From contig NZ_JANFYN010000002.1 in assembly GCF_024460475.1 (NCBI RefSeq), positions 32,241 through 96,240 on the forward strand: a stretch of DNA of 64,000 nt, in the 5' to 3' direction. Made by a program: the position numbers and the translations under genes. The notes beneath the pieces were generated by a model. It was not told where the DNA came from. It did not search any database and saw nothing but the letters and a program-made list of their open reading frames with translations. The stretch comes from Holdemanella sp. MSK.7.32 (lineage in GTDB: Bacteria > Bacillota_I > Bacilli_A > Erysipelotrichales > Erysipelotrichaceae). Positions 8,573 through 18,088 of this stretch are shown in pieces; the first letter of the stretch is position 1, and every line of letters starts with the position of its first letter.

Positions 8573-10540
8573 CTAGTAATCCAAATTAGCGTATACAGCA
8601 TTTTCCTGAATATATTCACGACGAGGCTCTACATCCTCACCCATCAACATATCAAATACACTGTCCGCTTCCATCGCATCATCAATAGTGACACGTTTCA
8701 ATACTCTATGATGTGGATCCATCGTTGTTTCCCACAACTGTTCTGCATCCATTTCCCCTAAACCTTTATAACGCTGAACTTTGTACCCATCTTTAAATTC
8801 TTCACGCAACTGATCCATTTCCTGTTCCTTATACGCATAGGCAATCTTTTTTCCTTTTTGCACCTTATATAAAGGAGGTTGTGCAATATAAACATATCCA
8901 CCTTCAATAACAGGTTTCATAAAACGATATAAGAAAGTCAACATCAATGTACAAATATGACTACCATCGACATCGGCATCGGTCATAATAACAATTTTGT
9001 GATAACGTAATTTTGATACATCTACATCTTCTTGAATTCCACATCCAAAAGCAGTAATCATACTACGAATTTCCTGGTTTTCAAAAATACGATGCGTTCT
9101 AGCTTTTTCAACATTTAAAATCTTACCACGCAAAGGTAAAATAGCTTGTGTTTTCGCGTCACGACCTTGTTTCGCGCTGCCCCCGGCAGAATCACCTTCG
9201 ACGATATAGATTTCACATTCACTTGCATCTTTACTTGAACAATCCGTTAATTTACCTGGTAATGAACTAATTCCATCCAACGCAGATTTACGACGTGTTA
9301 ATTCACGAGCTTTTTTTGCCGCAATTCTTGCCTTGCTAGCAATTTCTGCCTTTTCTACAATAGCCTTGGCAATATCTGGATTTTCTAAGAAGAAACGATT
9401 GATCTGTTCACCCGCAATATTTGAAACAATCTTACGAACTTCACTATTTCCTAATTTTGTCTTTGTCTGTCCTTCATACTGAGGATCCGGGTGCTTAACG
9501 GAAATAATTGCAACCAATCCCTCTTTAACATCATCCTGAGATAAACTTTCATCCTTTTTGATCATATTATTATTTTTCGCATAGGCATTAATACAACGAG
9601 TCAAAGCCATTCTGAAACCATCTTCATGATATCCACCTTCATGCGTATGAATATTATTACAGAAAGAATAAATACTAGATTGATAGCCATCGTTATATTG
9701 CAAAGCAACTTCTGCAAGAATACCATCCTGCAATCCCTCTACATAAATGACTTTATCACTGATTGTACTCTTATTCTTATTTAAGAATTGTACATACTCA
9801 ATAATTCCACCCTCATATTTATAGTCATTACTTGGACCATCTGATGTTCTTTTATCTGTTAAAGTTAAACGTATATCCTTATTTAAGAATGCAAGCTGGC
9901 GCAGACGAGAATTCAACGTTTCATAATCATAAACTGTTGTATCCTTAAAAATCGTTGGATCTGCTTTAAAACGAACTAAAGTACCTGTTTCTTCTGTTGT
10001 ACCAATAATTTTTAAAGGCTCCACCGCATGTCCACCATTTTCAAAACGAATAAAATAGATTTTACCATCCTGATAAACAGTAACCTCTAACCATTCACTC
10101 AACGCATTAACGACACTGGCACCAACACCATGCAAACCTCCGGAAACCTTATAAGCGCCTCCGCCAAATTTACCACCTGCATGTAATACCGTCATAATTG
10201 TTTCTACTGCGCTAATTCCTGTCTTTTCATGAATTCCAACTGGCATACCACGCCCATTATCACGCACTGCAATTACGTCACCAGGTTCAATTGTCACATC
10301 AATTCGATTCGCAAAACCAGCCAAGGCCTCATCAATACCATTATCCACAATTTCCCAAACTAGATGGTGAAGTCCACGTACAGAAGTGGAACCAATATAC
10401 ATACCTGGTCTCAAACGAACCGCTTCTAACCCTTCTAACACCTGAATATCATCCGCTGTATACGAATGTTCTACTTGTGTAGCTTGTGTTTCTAATTCTT
10501 CAAATTCAAGAATCTCTTTTTGTAATTCATCCTGACTCAT
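8573..10540 (-). CDS. gyrB: DNA gyrase subunit B
   Basis: GyrB is the ATPase subunit of gyrase. The 655-residue protein shows the GHKL ATP site (EIVDNGIDEALAG, DNGRGMPVG, GGLHGVGASVVNAL), the Toprim motifs EGDSAGGSAKQGRD and DADVDGSHI, and the C-terminal QRYKGLGEM block. It overlaps the recF stop by 4 bases (ATGA), and AGGAGGT sits at the right distance from the ATG, so translation is probably coupled to recF. Confidence 0.97.
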   Translation of the reverse strand: MSQDELQKEILEFEELETQATQVEHSYTADDIQVLEGLEAVRLRPGMYIGSTSVRGLHHLVWEIVDNGIDEALAGFANRIDVTIEPGDVIAVRDNGRGMPVGIHEKTGISAVETIMTVLHAGGKFGGGAYKVSGGLHGVGASVVNALSEWLEVTVYQDGKIYFIRFENGGHAVEPLKIIGTTEETGTLVRFKADPTIFKDTTVYDYETLNSRLRQLAFLNKDIRLTLTDKRTSDGPSNDYKYEGGIIEYVQFLNKNKSTISDKVIYVEGLQDGILAEVALQYNDGYQSSIYSFCNNIHTHEGGYHEDGFRMALTRCINAYAKNNNMIKKDESLSQDDVKEGLVAIISVKHPDPQYEGQTKTKLGNSEVRKIVSNIAGEQINRFFLENPDIAKAIVEKAEIASKARIAAKKARELTRRKSALDGISSLPGKLTDCSSKDASECEIYIVEGDSAGGSAKQGRDAKTQAILPLRGKILNVEKARTHRIFENQEIRSMITAFGCGIQEDVDVSKLRYHKIVIMTDADVDGSHICTLMLTFLYRFMKPVIEGGYVYIAQPPLYKVQKGKKIAYAYKEQEMDQLREEFKDGYKVQRYKGLGEMDAEQLWETTMDPHHRVLKRVTIDDAMEADSVFDMLMGEDVEPRREYIQENAVYANLDY

Positions 10541-11616
10541 TTGTAGACCTCCTTGATTCTCCCTTGTTCTATATCATAGAATCGAACTTCACGATTCCAA
10601 TGCATATTCAATCGTTCTGTTGTTGTTATAAAAATCTGCATATCATTAGGAAGCTTTTCAATTAATTGTCGCTTTCTAAGATTATCCAGTTCACTAAATA
10701 CGTCATCCAATAATAAAATTGGATATTGCCCACTCTTTTCAAAAATAATTTGGGCTAACCCCAATTTAAGTGCCAGTACAAAACTTCTTTTCTGCCCCTG
10801 ACTAGCCACTTCACATACAGGTTTTCCATTCAATTCAAATAAAATATCATCCCTGTGAATTCCAATCAAAGTCTGATGATATTTTTTTTCTTTTTCAAAA
10901 ACCTTGGCATAAGCTTCCTTCATATCTCCATCCAAATCAATAAACGTTATATACTTAGCATCTATATATTCTTTTTCATTTGAAAAGAATGGATATAGCT
11001 CACGCGCTTTTATCATCAAAGAATTCAAAAATTCATTTCTTTGTTTCATAATGATTTTTTGAACATCTATCATCTGATCCAAATAAATTTGAACTAAACA
11101 CTCATCCACTTTACTCTGTTTCAAAGCTTGATTTCTCTGCTTTAAAATTTTTTGATACGAAGATAACGTAACCGTATACGTTTTTGACAATTTCATTAAC
11201 TCCATATCAATAAATCGTCTTCGATTTTTTGGAGATGAAGTAAATAAAGATAAATCGTCTGGACAAAATAAGATTGCATTTTCAATTCCAATAAAATCGG
11301 AATACTTCTTAACTGGATTTTGAAAACGAAACAAATGCTTTTTTTGATGATCCACGATCACTTTCAATTCTTCTTTTCTGTGATTAGACTCCACCGTTGC
11401 CTGAACACAAAATTCATTGCACCCATGCATGATCATACTGTCCAATTGATTTGTTCGAAACGAACGCAAATGACTTAAAAAATAAATAGCTTCAATTAAG
11501 TTCGTTTTGCCCTGTGCGTTTTTTCCATATAAAAAATGAATGCATTTTGGTGTAAAAGAAAAAGACATGGTTTCATAATTACGGAAATGAAAACATGTCA
11601 GTTTTTCAACATTCAT
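10537..11616 (-). CDS. recF: DNA replication and repair protein RecF
   Basis: RecF is an SMC-like ATPase that directs RecA loading at gaps; its partner RecR is encoded at 625-1212. The 359-residue protein has Walker A GKNAQGKTNLIEAIYF near 30-45, an ABC-type signature region (ASQGQKRSFVLALKLG) and Walker B ILLLDDVFSELD. It overlaps its neighbours by 4 bases at both ends, which is typical of a tightly coupled operon. Confidence 0.96.
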   Translation of the reverse strand: MNVEKLTCFHFRNYETMSFSFTPKCIHFLYGKNAQGKTNLIEAIYFLSHLRSFRTNQLDSMIMHGCNEFCVQATVESNHRKEELKVIVDHQKKHLFRFQNPVKKYSDFIGIENAILFCPDDLSLFTSSPKNRRRFIDMELMKLSKTYTVTLSSYQKILKQRNQALKQSKVDECLVQIYLDQMIDVQKIIMKQRNEFLNSLMIKARELYPFFSNEKEYIDAKYITFIDLDGDMKEAYAKVFEKEKKYHQTLIGIHRDDILFELNGKPVCEVASQGQKRSFVLALKLGLAQIIFEKSGQYPILLLDDVFSELDNLRKRQLIEKLPNDMQIFITTTERLNMHWNREVRFYDIEQGRIKEVYK

Positions 11617-11816
11617 TTCACTTCAATCCTTATTCCATTAGTTTCTACAATATCTCCATGGTAGATCTTTTTTCCACGACGATTTTCATTAACGCCGTTG
11701 ACTAATACTTCCATGTTTGCTAAATATTCCTTGGCCTGTCCACCACTATAGACAACATCGCAAGCTTTTAGCAATTGTGCTAATGTAATATACTCATCTT
11801 TAAGTTCAAATTCCAT
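11613..11816 (-). CDS. yaaA: S4-domain RNA-binding protein YaaA/RlbA
   Basis: This 67-residue S4-like protein holds the family core (ITLAQLLKACDVVYSGGQAK, then VLVNGVNENRRGKKI). It sits between dnaN and recF in most Bacillota and is linked to ribosome assembly or RNA binding rather than replication. Its stop overlaps the recF start by 4 bases. A TATAAT lies about 30 bases upstream of the ATG, so the operon probably starts here and not at dnaN. Confidence 0.9.
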   Translation of the reverse strand: MEFELKDEYITLAQLLKACDVVYSGGQAKEYLANMEVLVNGVNENRRGKKIYHGDIVETNGIRIEVK

Positions 11817-11891
11817 GAAAATACCTCTTTTCGCACTATAATTATATCATAAAACGACATAAATAGCTATGCGTACAGAGATACCGATATA

Positions 11892-11923
11892 AAAAGAAAC
11901 CGTTTAAAACGAGTTTAAACGGC
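11892..11923 (-). terminator. Terminator of dnaN
   Basis: CCGTTTAAA (11900-11908) pairs with TTTAAACGG (11914-11922) with a 5-base loop. The leftward strand continues with TTTCTTTTT. This separates dnaN from yaaA-recF-gyrBA. Confidence 0.85.
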
Positions 11924-11930
11924 ATTTTCT

Positions 11931-13049
11931 TTAATCATAACTACGAATTGGCACTAAAATCATTAAGACTGAAGCATCTTCCGGATTTGATACCTTGATA
12001 GGCTTCATAAATCCAGAAAATTCAATTAATACTTTTTCACATCCCAATGCCTTGATTGCATCCAACATATATGTACCATTACATGTCAATGAAATATCTT
12101 CTCCTTCATATTCACACTTAGTCAATACTTCATCAGAGTTTCCAATTTCACTTGAATACGTCTTAACATGAGTTTCTGCAGTTGAACATTCCAATTTAAT
12201 TAAATGTACTTTATCATTACGAATGAAGTTAGTACGATCAATTGTACCTGCAATTTCATATGAATCCACCAACATCTTAGATACACAACTTGTAGGAATA
12301 ATTCTTTGTACATCTGGGAAAGTTCCATCAATTAAACGAGTTTGGATAATTGTTTTATCAAATACAAACTGTGCTTTTTTAGAATCTGCATAAATATCGA
12401 TTGTATCATCATCCGAAACAGAGCGAACAACCTCAGTTAAAGATTTACTAGGAATTGTGATATTAAAATCTTGACTTGAATTCAATTCAATGGTTTTTCT
12501 AGCTAAACGATATGAATCTGTTCCAGAACAATACAACATATTACCTTGTGAATTGAAGTTTACCCCCGTTAATACCGGACGTTGATCTTTGTCGCTGCAC
12601 GCAAATGCAGTCTGAGAAACGATTGATTTTAAATCTGTTGCCTTCAATACAAAATGATGATTAGGTTGTGTAAAATCAATATCAGGATATTCATTAGAAC
12701 GAATACCATTTAAGTTAAATTGACCATTATCACTAGAAATACGAACTAAAGAGTAGTCAATGACTTCAATTTCAATATTTTTACAATCCAACTTACGAAC
12801 AATTTCTAACAAATACTTAGAATCAATAATAATAGATCCTTCTTCTTCAATATCTAAATTATTCAATTCACCAGGAACAATTACAGTACGAATGGATATA
12901 TTTGAATCACTACCAGTTAAAATCATTGAACCATCTTTTAAATCAATACAAATACCTGATAGTGCAGGTAATGGAGAAAAGACACTAATAGCTCTAGAAA
13001 CAATAGATAGCTTGTCATAAAAATATTTTCGATCAATAGAAAAATGCAT
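11931..13049 (-). CDS. dnaN: DNA polymerase III sliding clamp (beta subunit)
   Basis: The beta clamp encircles DNA and tethers the replicative polymerase. The 372 residues match the three-domain clamp family, with typical landmarks MHFSIDRKYFYDKLSIVSRAIS at the start, the domain-2 stretch AFACSDKDQRPVLTGVNF, and the C-terminal ILVPIRSYD close to the family's peptide-binding pocket terminus. An AGGAGG site lies before the ATG. It follows dnaA in the usual order with a 145-base gap that holds a hairpin and a possible promoter. Confidence 0.96.
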   Translation of the reverse strand: MHFSIDRKYFYDKLSIVSRAISVFSPLPALSGICIDLKDGSMILTGSDSNISIRTVIVPGELNNLDIEEEGSIIIDSKYLLEIVRKLDCKNIEIEVIDYSLVRISSDNGQFNLNGIRSNEYPDIDFTQPNHHFVLKATDLKSIVSQTAFACSDKDQRPVLTGVNFNSQGNMLYCSGTDSYRLARKTIELNSSQDFNITIPSKSLTEVVRSVSDDDTIDIYADSKKAQFVFDKTIIQTRLIDGTFPDVQRIIPTSCVSKMLVDSYEIAGTIDRTNFIRNDKVHLIKLECSTAETHVKTYSSEIGNSDEVLTKCEYEGEDISLTCNGTYMLDAIKALGCEKVLIEFSGFMKPIKVSNPEDASVLMILVPIRSYD

Positions 13050-13093
13050 AAAATCCTCCTTTTATTAATATATTTATATATAAATTATAATAT

Positions 13094-13132
13094 AAGGGAC
13101 TGTATAAGTGTGTAAAAATTGCACAGACCCTT
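13094..13132. promoter_or_regulatory. Hairpin and possible promoter in the dnaA-dnaN gap
   Basis: AAGGGACTGT (13094-13103) pairs with ACAGACCCTT (13123-13132) apart from one A/A mismatch. On the leftward strand TTTACA and TATTAT, 18 bases apart, overlap this hairpin and could drive dnaN. No strong T-run follows, so it is not a clear terminator. Confidence 0.35.
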
Positions 13133-13194
13133 TAAAATACGTATTCTACGCTAATTTTTTGGATGTGGATTCCATGAGGAATACAGTGTATAAA

Positions 13195-14562
13195 TTAAGA
13201 ATCCAAAGTGCTACGAATTTTTTCAACAGCTGTTTTAAAAGCTTCATCTTTTTGAATTAATTTCTTAGCACGCTCATACGAACTAGAAATTGTCGTATGA
13301 TCACGACCCCCTAATTCTTGCCCAATAGATACATAAGATTTATGAAGCAAGTCTCTAGATAAGTAAACACAGATATGTCTTGCGTTCGCAATAAATTTTT
13401 GACGACATTTACCCTCTAAATCCTTGTAAGATAAGCCATAAAAACGTGTTACAGCCTTCTTTATCTTTTTGATTGTTAATTCATCCGATTGCGATACAAT
13501 AGGCTCTTTAACTAATACTTTACGCGTAAAATCCATATCGATTACATCTGGATTAAATAGTGTCGCATTAAATATCAAGCGATTTAAAGTCCCCTCTAGA
13601 TTTCTTACGTCATTTGAATATTTACCAGCTAAATAATCAATAACATCTTCGCTCATATTCACACTTTCTTCACGACCTTCGATTTTCTTCTTTAAAATCG
13701 CTTTGCTAGTTTCGAATTCTGGTTTAGAAATACTGATTGTAAGCCCAGAAACAAAGCGTGAAATTAAACGAGACTGTAATCCACTAATTTCACTAGGATG
13801 CATATCACTTGTGATAATAATCTGTGTATTCTTTTGAATCAACTGATTATAGACAGTGAAGAATATTTCCTGACTGCTAGAATGTTGCTGCAAATTTTGA
13901 ATATCATCAATTAAGAAATAATCACAGTCTAGAAGTTGTTCCTTGACTCTTTCTACAGTATTGCCATGAACATTTTTGGTTTTCATAGCTTCAATCAATA
14001 AAGAAACTAAATCTCCACTATACATATAAATTACTTTACATTCAGGATGTTCCTTAGCTAGATAATTTCCCATCGCATGTAGTAAATGGGTTTTACCTAA
14101 GCCAGAATTACCATACAACATAAGGGGATTGAAGGGATGAGAAGTCGTTTGTGTACAACAAGCTAAACATGCGGCATAAGCCTCCGCATTAGAATTACCT
14201 TCGACAAAATTTTCAAATGTATAAGAAGGATTGAATTTATTTTCTAATAAAACATTCGTTCTTTGTTTGACAACCTCTTCAGGCATCATCTTTTCCATTT
14301 CTCTTTGGTGGATAAACTGAATTGTTAATGTATCGCCCCAGACCTCACTTAAAGTGGATTCAAACAGTTCTTTTTCTTTCTGTTTCTTTAAAATACTAAA
14401 AGTGATTGTAGAACGATAGGCTACATAAGCTATATTATCCTCTATTTTAAATAGAGTGGTTTTTGAAATCCATGAATTGAATGTATGACTATCAAAATAG
14501 TTGGATTCTTGTATTTTTTGTAAAGTTTCATTCCATATCGATGCATAAGACATGGTAGACAT
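13195..14562 (-). CDS. dnaA: Chromosomal replication initiator DnaA
   Basis: DnaA binds DnaA boxes and melts the origin. The 455-residue protein has the domain I helicase-loading region, a short linker, the AAA+ domain (Walker A GNSGLGKTHLLHAMG; Walker B DYFLIDDIQNLQ) and the domain IV helix-turn-helix with the signature GGRDHTTISSSYERA. The ATG at 14562 has AAGGAGGT upstream. A TATAAT lies at 14588-14593 with a near-consensus DnaA box (TTATCCCCA, 14608-14616) beside it, so autoregulation is plausible. Confidence 0.97.
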   Translation of the reverse strand: MSTMSYASIWNETLQKIQESNYFDSHTFNSWISKTTLFKIEDNIAYVAYRSTITFSILKKQKEKELFESTLSEVWGDTLTIQFIHQREMEKMMPEEVVKQRTNVLLENKFNPSYTFENFVEGNSNAEAYAACLACCTQTTSHPFNPLMLYGNSGLGKTHLLHAMGNYLAKEHPECKVIYMYSGDLVSLLIEAMKTKNVHGNTVERVKEQLLDCDYFLIDDIQNLQQHSSSQEIFFTVYNQLIQKNTQIIITSDMHPSEISGLQSRLISRFVSGLTISISKPEFETSKAILKKKIEGREESVNMSEDVIDYLAGKYSNDVRNLEGTLNRLIFNATLFNPDVIDMDFTRKVLVKEPIVSQSDELTIKKIKKAVTRFYGLSYKDLEGKCRQKFIANARHICVYLSRDLLHKSYVSIGQELGGRDHTTISSSYERAKKLIQKDEAFKTAVEKIRSTLDS

Positions 14563-14959
14563 AGTAAAACCTCCTTGCAGTATTACTATTATACACGATT
14601 TTTACACTTATCCCCATTTATTCTTTTGGGATAAATTTTTTCCCAATGTGGACTTATGTGCAAAAAAAATGAACAAAATCGGGATAACTCACTTTATATT
14701 CATATTAAATACATAGAGAATTATTGATAAACAAAGGCTCTCAATGACTTTTCCCAAGTTATACAGAGAATGAATTTAGAATGCCTTTATCCACTGTATA
14801 ACTTATGATTTTATATACATTTTATATGTATATTTTGAATTAAAATAAAATAGAATACAGATCCATGTATATAATATGTGGATAATATATAGACCATTTT
14901 GTGTAAAACTAATAAAATGTTATAATGAAGTGCAGGAATATAAAGGGGTATAAAAGTAT
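14563..14959. other. oriC: Presumed chromosomal origin oriC
   Basis: This divergent gap between dnaA and the femX pair holds one perfect DnaA box (TGTGGATAA, 14877-14885) and several one-mismatch boxes (TTATCCCCA 14608-14616, TTATACAGA 14759-14767, TTATCCACT 14787-14795). The stretch 14803-14875 is almost pure A/T and could be the unwinding element. Genes point away from it on both sides. A second box cluster in the dnaA-dnaN gap is not evident. Confidence 0.75.
14899..14926 (+). promoter_or_regulatory. Promoter of the femX pair
   Basis: TTGTGT (14899-14904) and TATAAT (14921-14926) are 16 bases apart, about 33 bases before the first ATG. Confidence 0.6.
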
Positions 14960-16174
14960 ATGTATATTTTTAAATCGAATATAAATCAAAAAGAATACGA
15001 TCACTTTGTAGAAAATCATCCTAGTTGTAGTTTGCTTCAAAGCTACAAATGGGCAAATATAAAAAATAATTGGAACGCCATTTATACAGGGGTTTATGAA
15101 AAGGATACATTAGTAGCCGCTGGGTTGGTATTGATTCGTCCATTACCACTTTCTTTTTCTATGTTTTATTTGCCTAGAGGACCAATTTTAGATTATAAAA
15201 ATAAAGAGTTATTGAATTTTTACTTTACAGAATTAAAGAAAATTGCCAAAAAAGAACATTGTTTATTTATTAAATTTGATCCAAGTATTTTAATTTCAAG
15301 CTTCCACTTAGATGAAGAAAGAAAAGAATTTAATTATAAGGAAGAGTTTGAAAATATTAAATCATGTAAAGCCATTCATTATGGATTCAATAAAGATTTT
15401 GAGACAACCATTCAACCAAGATACAATATGGTAGAGTATGTGGATGATTTTGGAATGGACAATTTATCTAAAAAAGGGAAAAAGAACATTAAAATTGCTC
15501 AGAAACAAAATTTAGATATTCAATTTGGACACAAAGAATTATTGGAAGACTTTGATAAAGTCATGAAATGTACAGAGGAAAGAAAAGGAATTTCTTTACG
15601 AACAAAAGAGTATTATGAATTACTTCTAGATACATATGCAGATGATGCATTTATCACTTTAGCCTATTTCCATATCCACGATATGTTAATAGAGACAAAA
15701 GAAAGATATGAACAGTGTTTACTAGATTTAGAGAATTGTCCAGAAAACGCAAAGAAGAAACGTTTTACATTGGAAGAATTAAAAGACTCATTAGAGAAGA
15801 AAATCAGTAAATATGAAGAAGATGTGAAAACATATGGTGAAACAGTCTGTGTTTGTGGAACACTAACCGTAAAATATGGACATACATCAGAAATTTTATA
15901 TGCAGGAATGAATGAAGATTTTAAACGTTTGATGGGACCCTATTTAACTTGGTATAAAACAATGGAAAAATGTTTTGAACTTGGATGTAAAACAAGTAAT
16001 ATGGGTGGAATTGAAGGAACTCTTAAGGGAGGACTTGTTGATTTTAAAGAAATATATCATCCTAGAATCAATGAATACATTGGTGAATTTGATATTCCGG
16101 TTAATTCATTATTGTATAATGTTGCATTTAAATTTTATAAGAAGATTAAGGAAAGAAACGCAAAACACAAATAA
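14960..16174 (+). CDS. FemABX-family peptidyltransferase (first copy)
   Basis: FemX/MurM-type enzymes add amino acids from aminoacyl-tRNA to the stem peptide of lipid II, building the interpeptide bridge of peptidoglycan at the inner face of the membrane. The 404-residue protein has the FemAB fold: an opening GNAT-like half (LLQSYKWANIKNNWN; FYLPRGPILDY), a charged helical arm about 245-285 resembling the tRNA-binding coiled coil of FemA, and a closing half with NMGGIEGTLKGGLVDFKE. It is followed at once by a paralogue. Which amino acid is added cannot be read from the sequence. Confidence 0.87.
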   Translation: MYIFKSNINQKEYDHFVENHPSCSLLQSYKWANIKNNWNAIYTGVYEKDTLVAAGLVLIRPLPLSFSMFYLPRGPILDYKNKELLNFYFTELKKIAKKEHCLFIKFDPSILISSFHLDEERKEFNYKEEFENIKSCKAIHYGFNKDFETTIQPRYNMVEYVDDFGMDNLSKKGKKNIKIAQKQNLDIQFGHKELLEDFDKVMKCTEERKGISLRTKEYYELLLDTYADDAFITLAYFHIHDMLIETKERYEQCLLDLENCPENAKKKRFTLEELKDSLEKKISKYEEDVKTYGETVCVCGTLTVKYGHTSEILYAGMNEDFKRLMGPYLTWYKTMEKCFELGCKTSNMGGIEGTLKGGLVDFKEIYHPRINEYIGEFDIPVNSLLYNVAFKFYKKIKERNAKHK

Positions 16175-16231
16175 TTTAAGCATGATTTAAGTACGACTAT
16201 CTATTATATCCAAGTAAGGATGGAATTTGAT

Positions 16232-17455
16232 ATGTCGTATTTATTTTTTAAGAACATAAACCGTGAAGAATTTGATGAATTTGTGAAAAATCATGAATAT
16301 TGTAATTTACTACAAAGCTACAATTGGGCAAAAGTAAAAAATAATTGGGATCACATGTATACAGGTGTATATAGAAATAATGAATTAGTCGCAACAGGCT
16401 TAGTATTGATAAAAAGATTACCAGTATCATTTTGTATGTATTATTTACCTAGAGGTCCCATTATGGATTATAAGGATAAAGAACTTGTTCAATATTATTT
16501 TGATCAATTAAAAAAGGTCGCCAAAAAAGATCATTGTATCTTCATTAAATTTGATCCAGCCATTCATGTTAATGATTATGATTCAAAATCATATAATACA
16601 AATAGATATAAGGATACAGATACATATTTAGAAATATTCAAATGCTGTAAAGCTATACATCATGGCTATATAATGAGTATTGCGGATACAGTACAGCCTA
16701 GATTTCAATCGAACGTATATTCATATGAAAATATAGAGGAAACATTGCCAAAACATACGAAACGTTTAATTAAGGATGCAGACCGTAGAAATGTTCAAAT
16801 TATTCATGGACAAGGTGAATTGCTAGATGAATTTAGCCGACTTGTAGAATTGACGGAATCAAGAAAAGGCGTTGCGCTAAGAGATAAAGAATATTTCAAG
16901 ACATTATTAGAAAATTATCCTGAAGGAAGCGTCATCTTTTTAGCGACTTGCAACGTATATCAATTAGATAAAGAGGAAAAGGAAAAGAAGGTACAGCTCG
17001 AAAAAGAAATGGCCGCAACACCTGAAAATGCTAAAAAGAAATTGCATCGTTTAGAAGATCAATTACGAAGTGTAGATAAAGATATAAAAGAATTTAAAGA
17101 AATATTTTCTGAATTTGGCCAAGAAGATAAAGAGATTGCGATTGCCGGAATACTTAGTATTCAATATGGAAATACTTGTGAAATGTTGTATGCTGGAATG
17201 GATGAAAGATTTAAAAAATTCATGCCTCAATATAAGGAATATGTTGAAAACTTTAAATGGGCCTTTGATAGAGGATGTCTGTGGAGTAATATGGGTGGTG
17301 TAGAAGGATTTTTAGATGATGGATTGACAAAATTTAAAGATAATTTTAATCCAACTATAAATGAATTGATTGGAGAATTTGATATACCAGTTTATCCATT
17401 TATGTATCGTTTAACACAAAAAGCATATGAAATACTGAAAAGTAAGCATAAGTGA
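16232..17455 (+). CDS. FemABX-family peptidyltransferase (second copy)
   Basis: This is a tandem paralogue of the preceding gene: LLQSYNWAKVKNNWDHMYTG, YYLPRGPIMDYKDKEL and NMGGVEGFLDDGL align throughout, with the same helical arm in the middle. The start at 16232 (MSYLFFKN) is chosen because it aligns with the neighbour's N-terminus and has AAGGATGG at a workable distance; an ATG at 16220 overlaps that site. Two FemX enzymes in series usually add successive residues of an interpeptide bridge, so a bridge of two or more residues is a fair inference. Confidence 0.87.
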   Translation: MSYLFFKNINREEFDEFVKNHEYCNLLQSYNWAKVKNNWDHMYTGVYRNNELVATGLVLIKRLPVSFCMYYLPRGPIMDYKDKELVQYYFDQLKKVAKKDHCIFIKFDPAIHVNDYDSKSYNTNRYKDTDTYLEIFKCCKAIHHGYIMSIADTVQPRFQSNVYSYENIEETLPKHTKRLIKDADRRNVQIIHGQGELLDEFSRLVELTESRKGVALRDKEYFKTLLENYPEGSVIFLATCNVYQLDKEEKEKKVQLEKEMAATPENAKKKLHRLEDQLRSVDKDIKEFKEIFSEFGQEDKEIAIAGILSIQYGNTCEMLYAGMDERFKKFMPQYKEYVENFKWAFDRGCLWSNMGGVEGFLDDGLTKFKDNFNPTINELIGEFDIPVYPFMYRLTQKAYEILKSKHK

Positions 17456-17466
17456 TAATTATTTTA

Positions 17467-17496
17467 TTGACAATCATTTTAATTTGTGTTTATAAT
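17467..17496 (+). promoter_or_regulatory. Promoter of rpmH
   Basis: A perfect TTGACA (17467-17472) and a perfect TATAAT (17491-17496) are 18 bases apart. This is the strongest promoter match seen in the window. Confidence 0.85.
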
Positions 17497-17556
17497 GTTT
17501 GAGCAATCTTATTTGAAAATTTAGAATGAAGAAAAAGACTGAGAGGTGTAATCAAG

Positions 17557-17691
17557 ATGAAAAGAACATATCAGCCAAGTAAGAGAAAACACCAAAAAGT
17601 TCATGGCTTCCGTGCTCGTATGGCAACTGTTGGTGGACGTAACGTTCTTTCTAGAAGAAGAGCGAAAGGCAGAAAGGTTTTATCCGCATAG
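17557..17691 (+). CDS. rpmH: 50S ribosomal protein L34
   Basis: The 44-residue, very basic product begins MKRTYQPSKRKHQKVHGF and ends GRKVLSA, matching L34 along its full length. AGAGGTG precedes the ATG. It heads the conserved rpmH-rnpA-yidC-jag cluster. A hairpin immediately after the stop probably lets rpmH be expressed much more than rnpA. Confidence 0.97.
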   Translation: MKRTYQPSKRKHQKVHGFRARMATVGGRNVLSRRRAKGRKVLSA

Positions 17692-17717
17692 AAATCACCT
17701 GCTAGGTGATTTTTTTG
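17692..17717 (+). terminator. Terminator/attenuator between rpmH and rnpA
   Basis: AATCACCT (17693-17700) pairs with AGGTGATT (17704-17711) across a 3-base loop, and a T-run follows. There is no promoter match between it and rnpA, so read-through is likely. Confidence 0.8.
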
Positions 17718-17735
17718 TCTGGATAGGGAAATAAC

Positions 17736-18077
17736 ATGAAAAAAGAATTTCGTGTATTAAAAAACTATGAGTTTTCTTCCATCATCCAGAATCGACAATT
17801 TGTTAAGTCGTCGTCTTTTGTTTGTTATTTTCAAAAACGTAAATTAGACCATGCAAGAGTCGGAATCAGTGTTGGCAAAAAATTAGGAAATGCGGTCTGT
17901 CGAAATAAAGTGAAAAGACAGCTTCGTAGTATAGTAGATGATATTTTTACATTTGAAGAGGGATATGATCTTATTATTATAGTCCGACCTGCCTACGCAA
18001 ATAAGTCGTTCGAAGAAAATAAAAACGAAATGAAAGAAAATCAAAATCGGATAAATAAAAGATTTTTGAAAAAGTAG
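17736..18077 (+). CDS. rnpA: Ribonuclease P protein component
   Basis: This is the protein cofactor of RNase P, which matures the 5' ends of tRNAs. The 113-residue basic protein contains the family signature ARVGISVGKKLGNAVCRN followed by KVKRQLR (about 40-65). It lies 11 bases before yidC, as in most bacteria. Expression probably depends on read-through of the rpmH hairpin. Confidence 0.95.
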   Translation: MKKEFRVLKNYEFSSIIQNRQFVKSSSFVCYFQKRKLDHARVGISVGKKLGNAVCRNKVKRQLRSIVDDIFTFEEGYDLIIIVRPAYANKSFEENKNEMKENQNRINKRFLKK

Positions 18078-18088
18078 AGGAATAAAAA

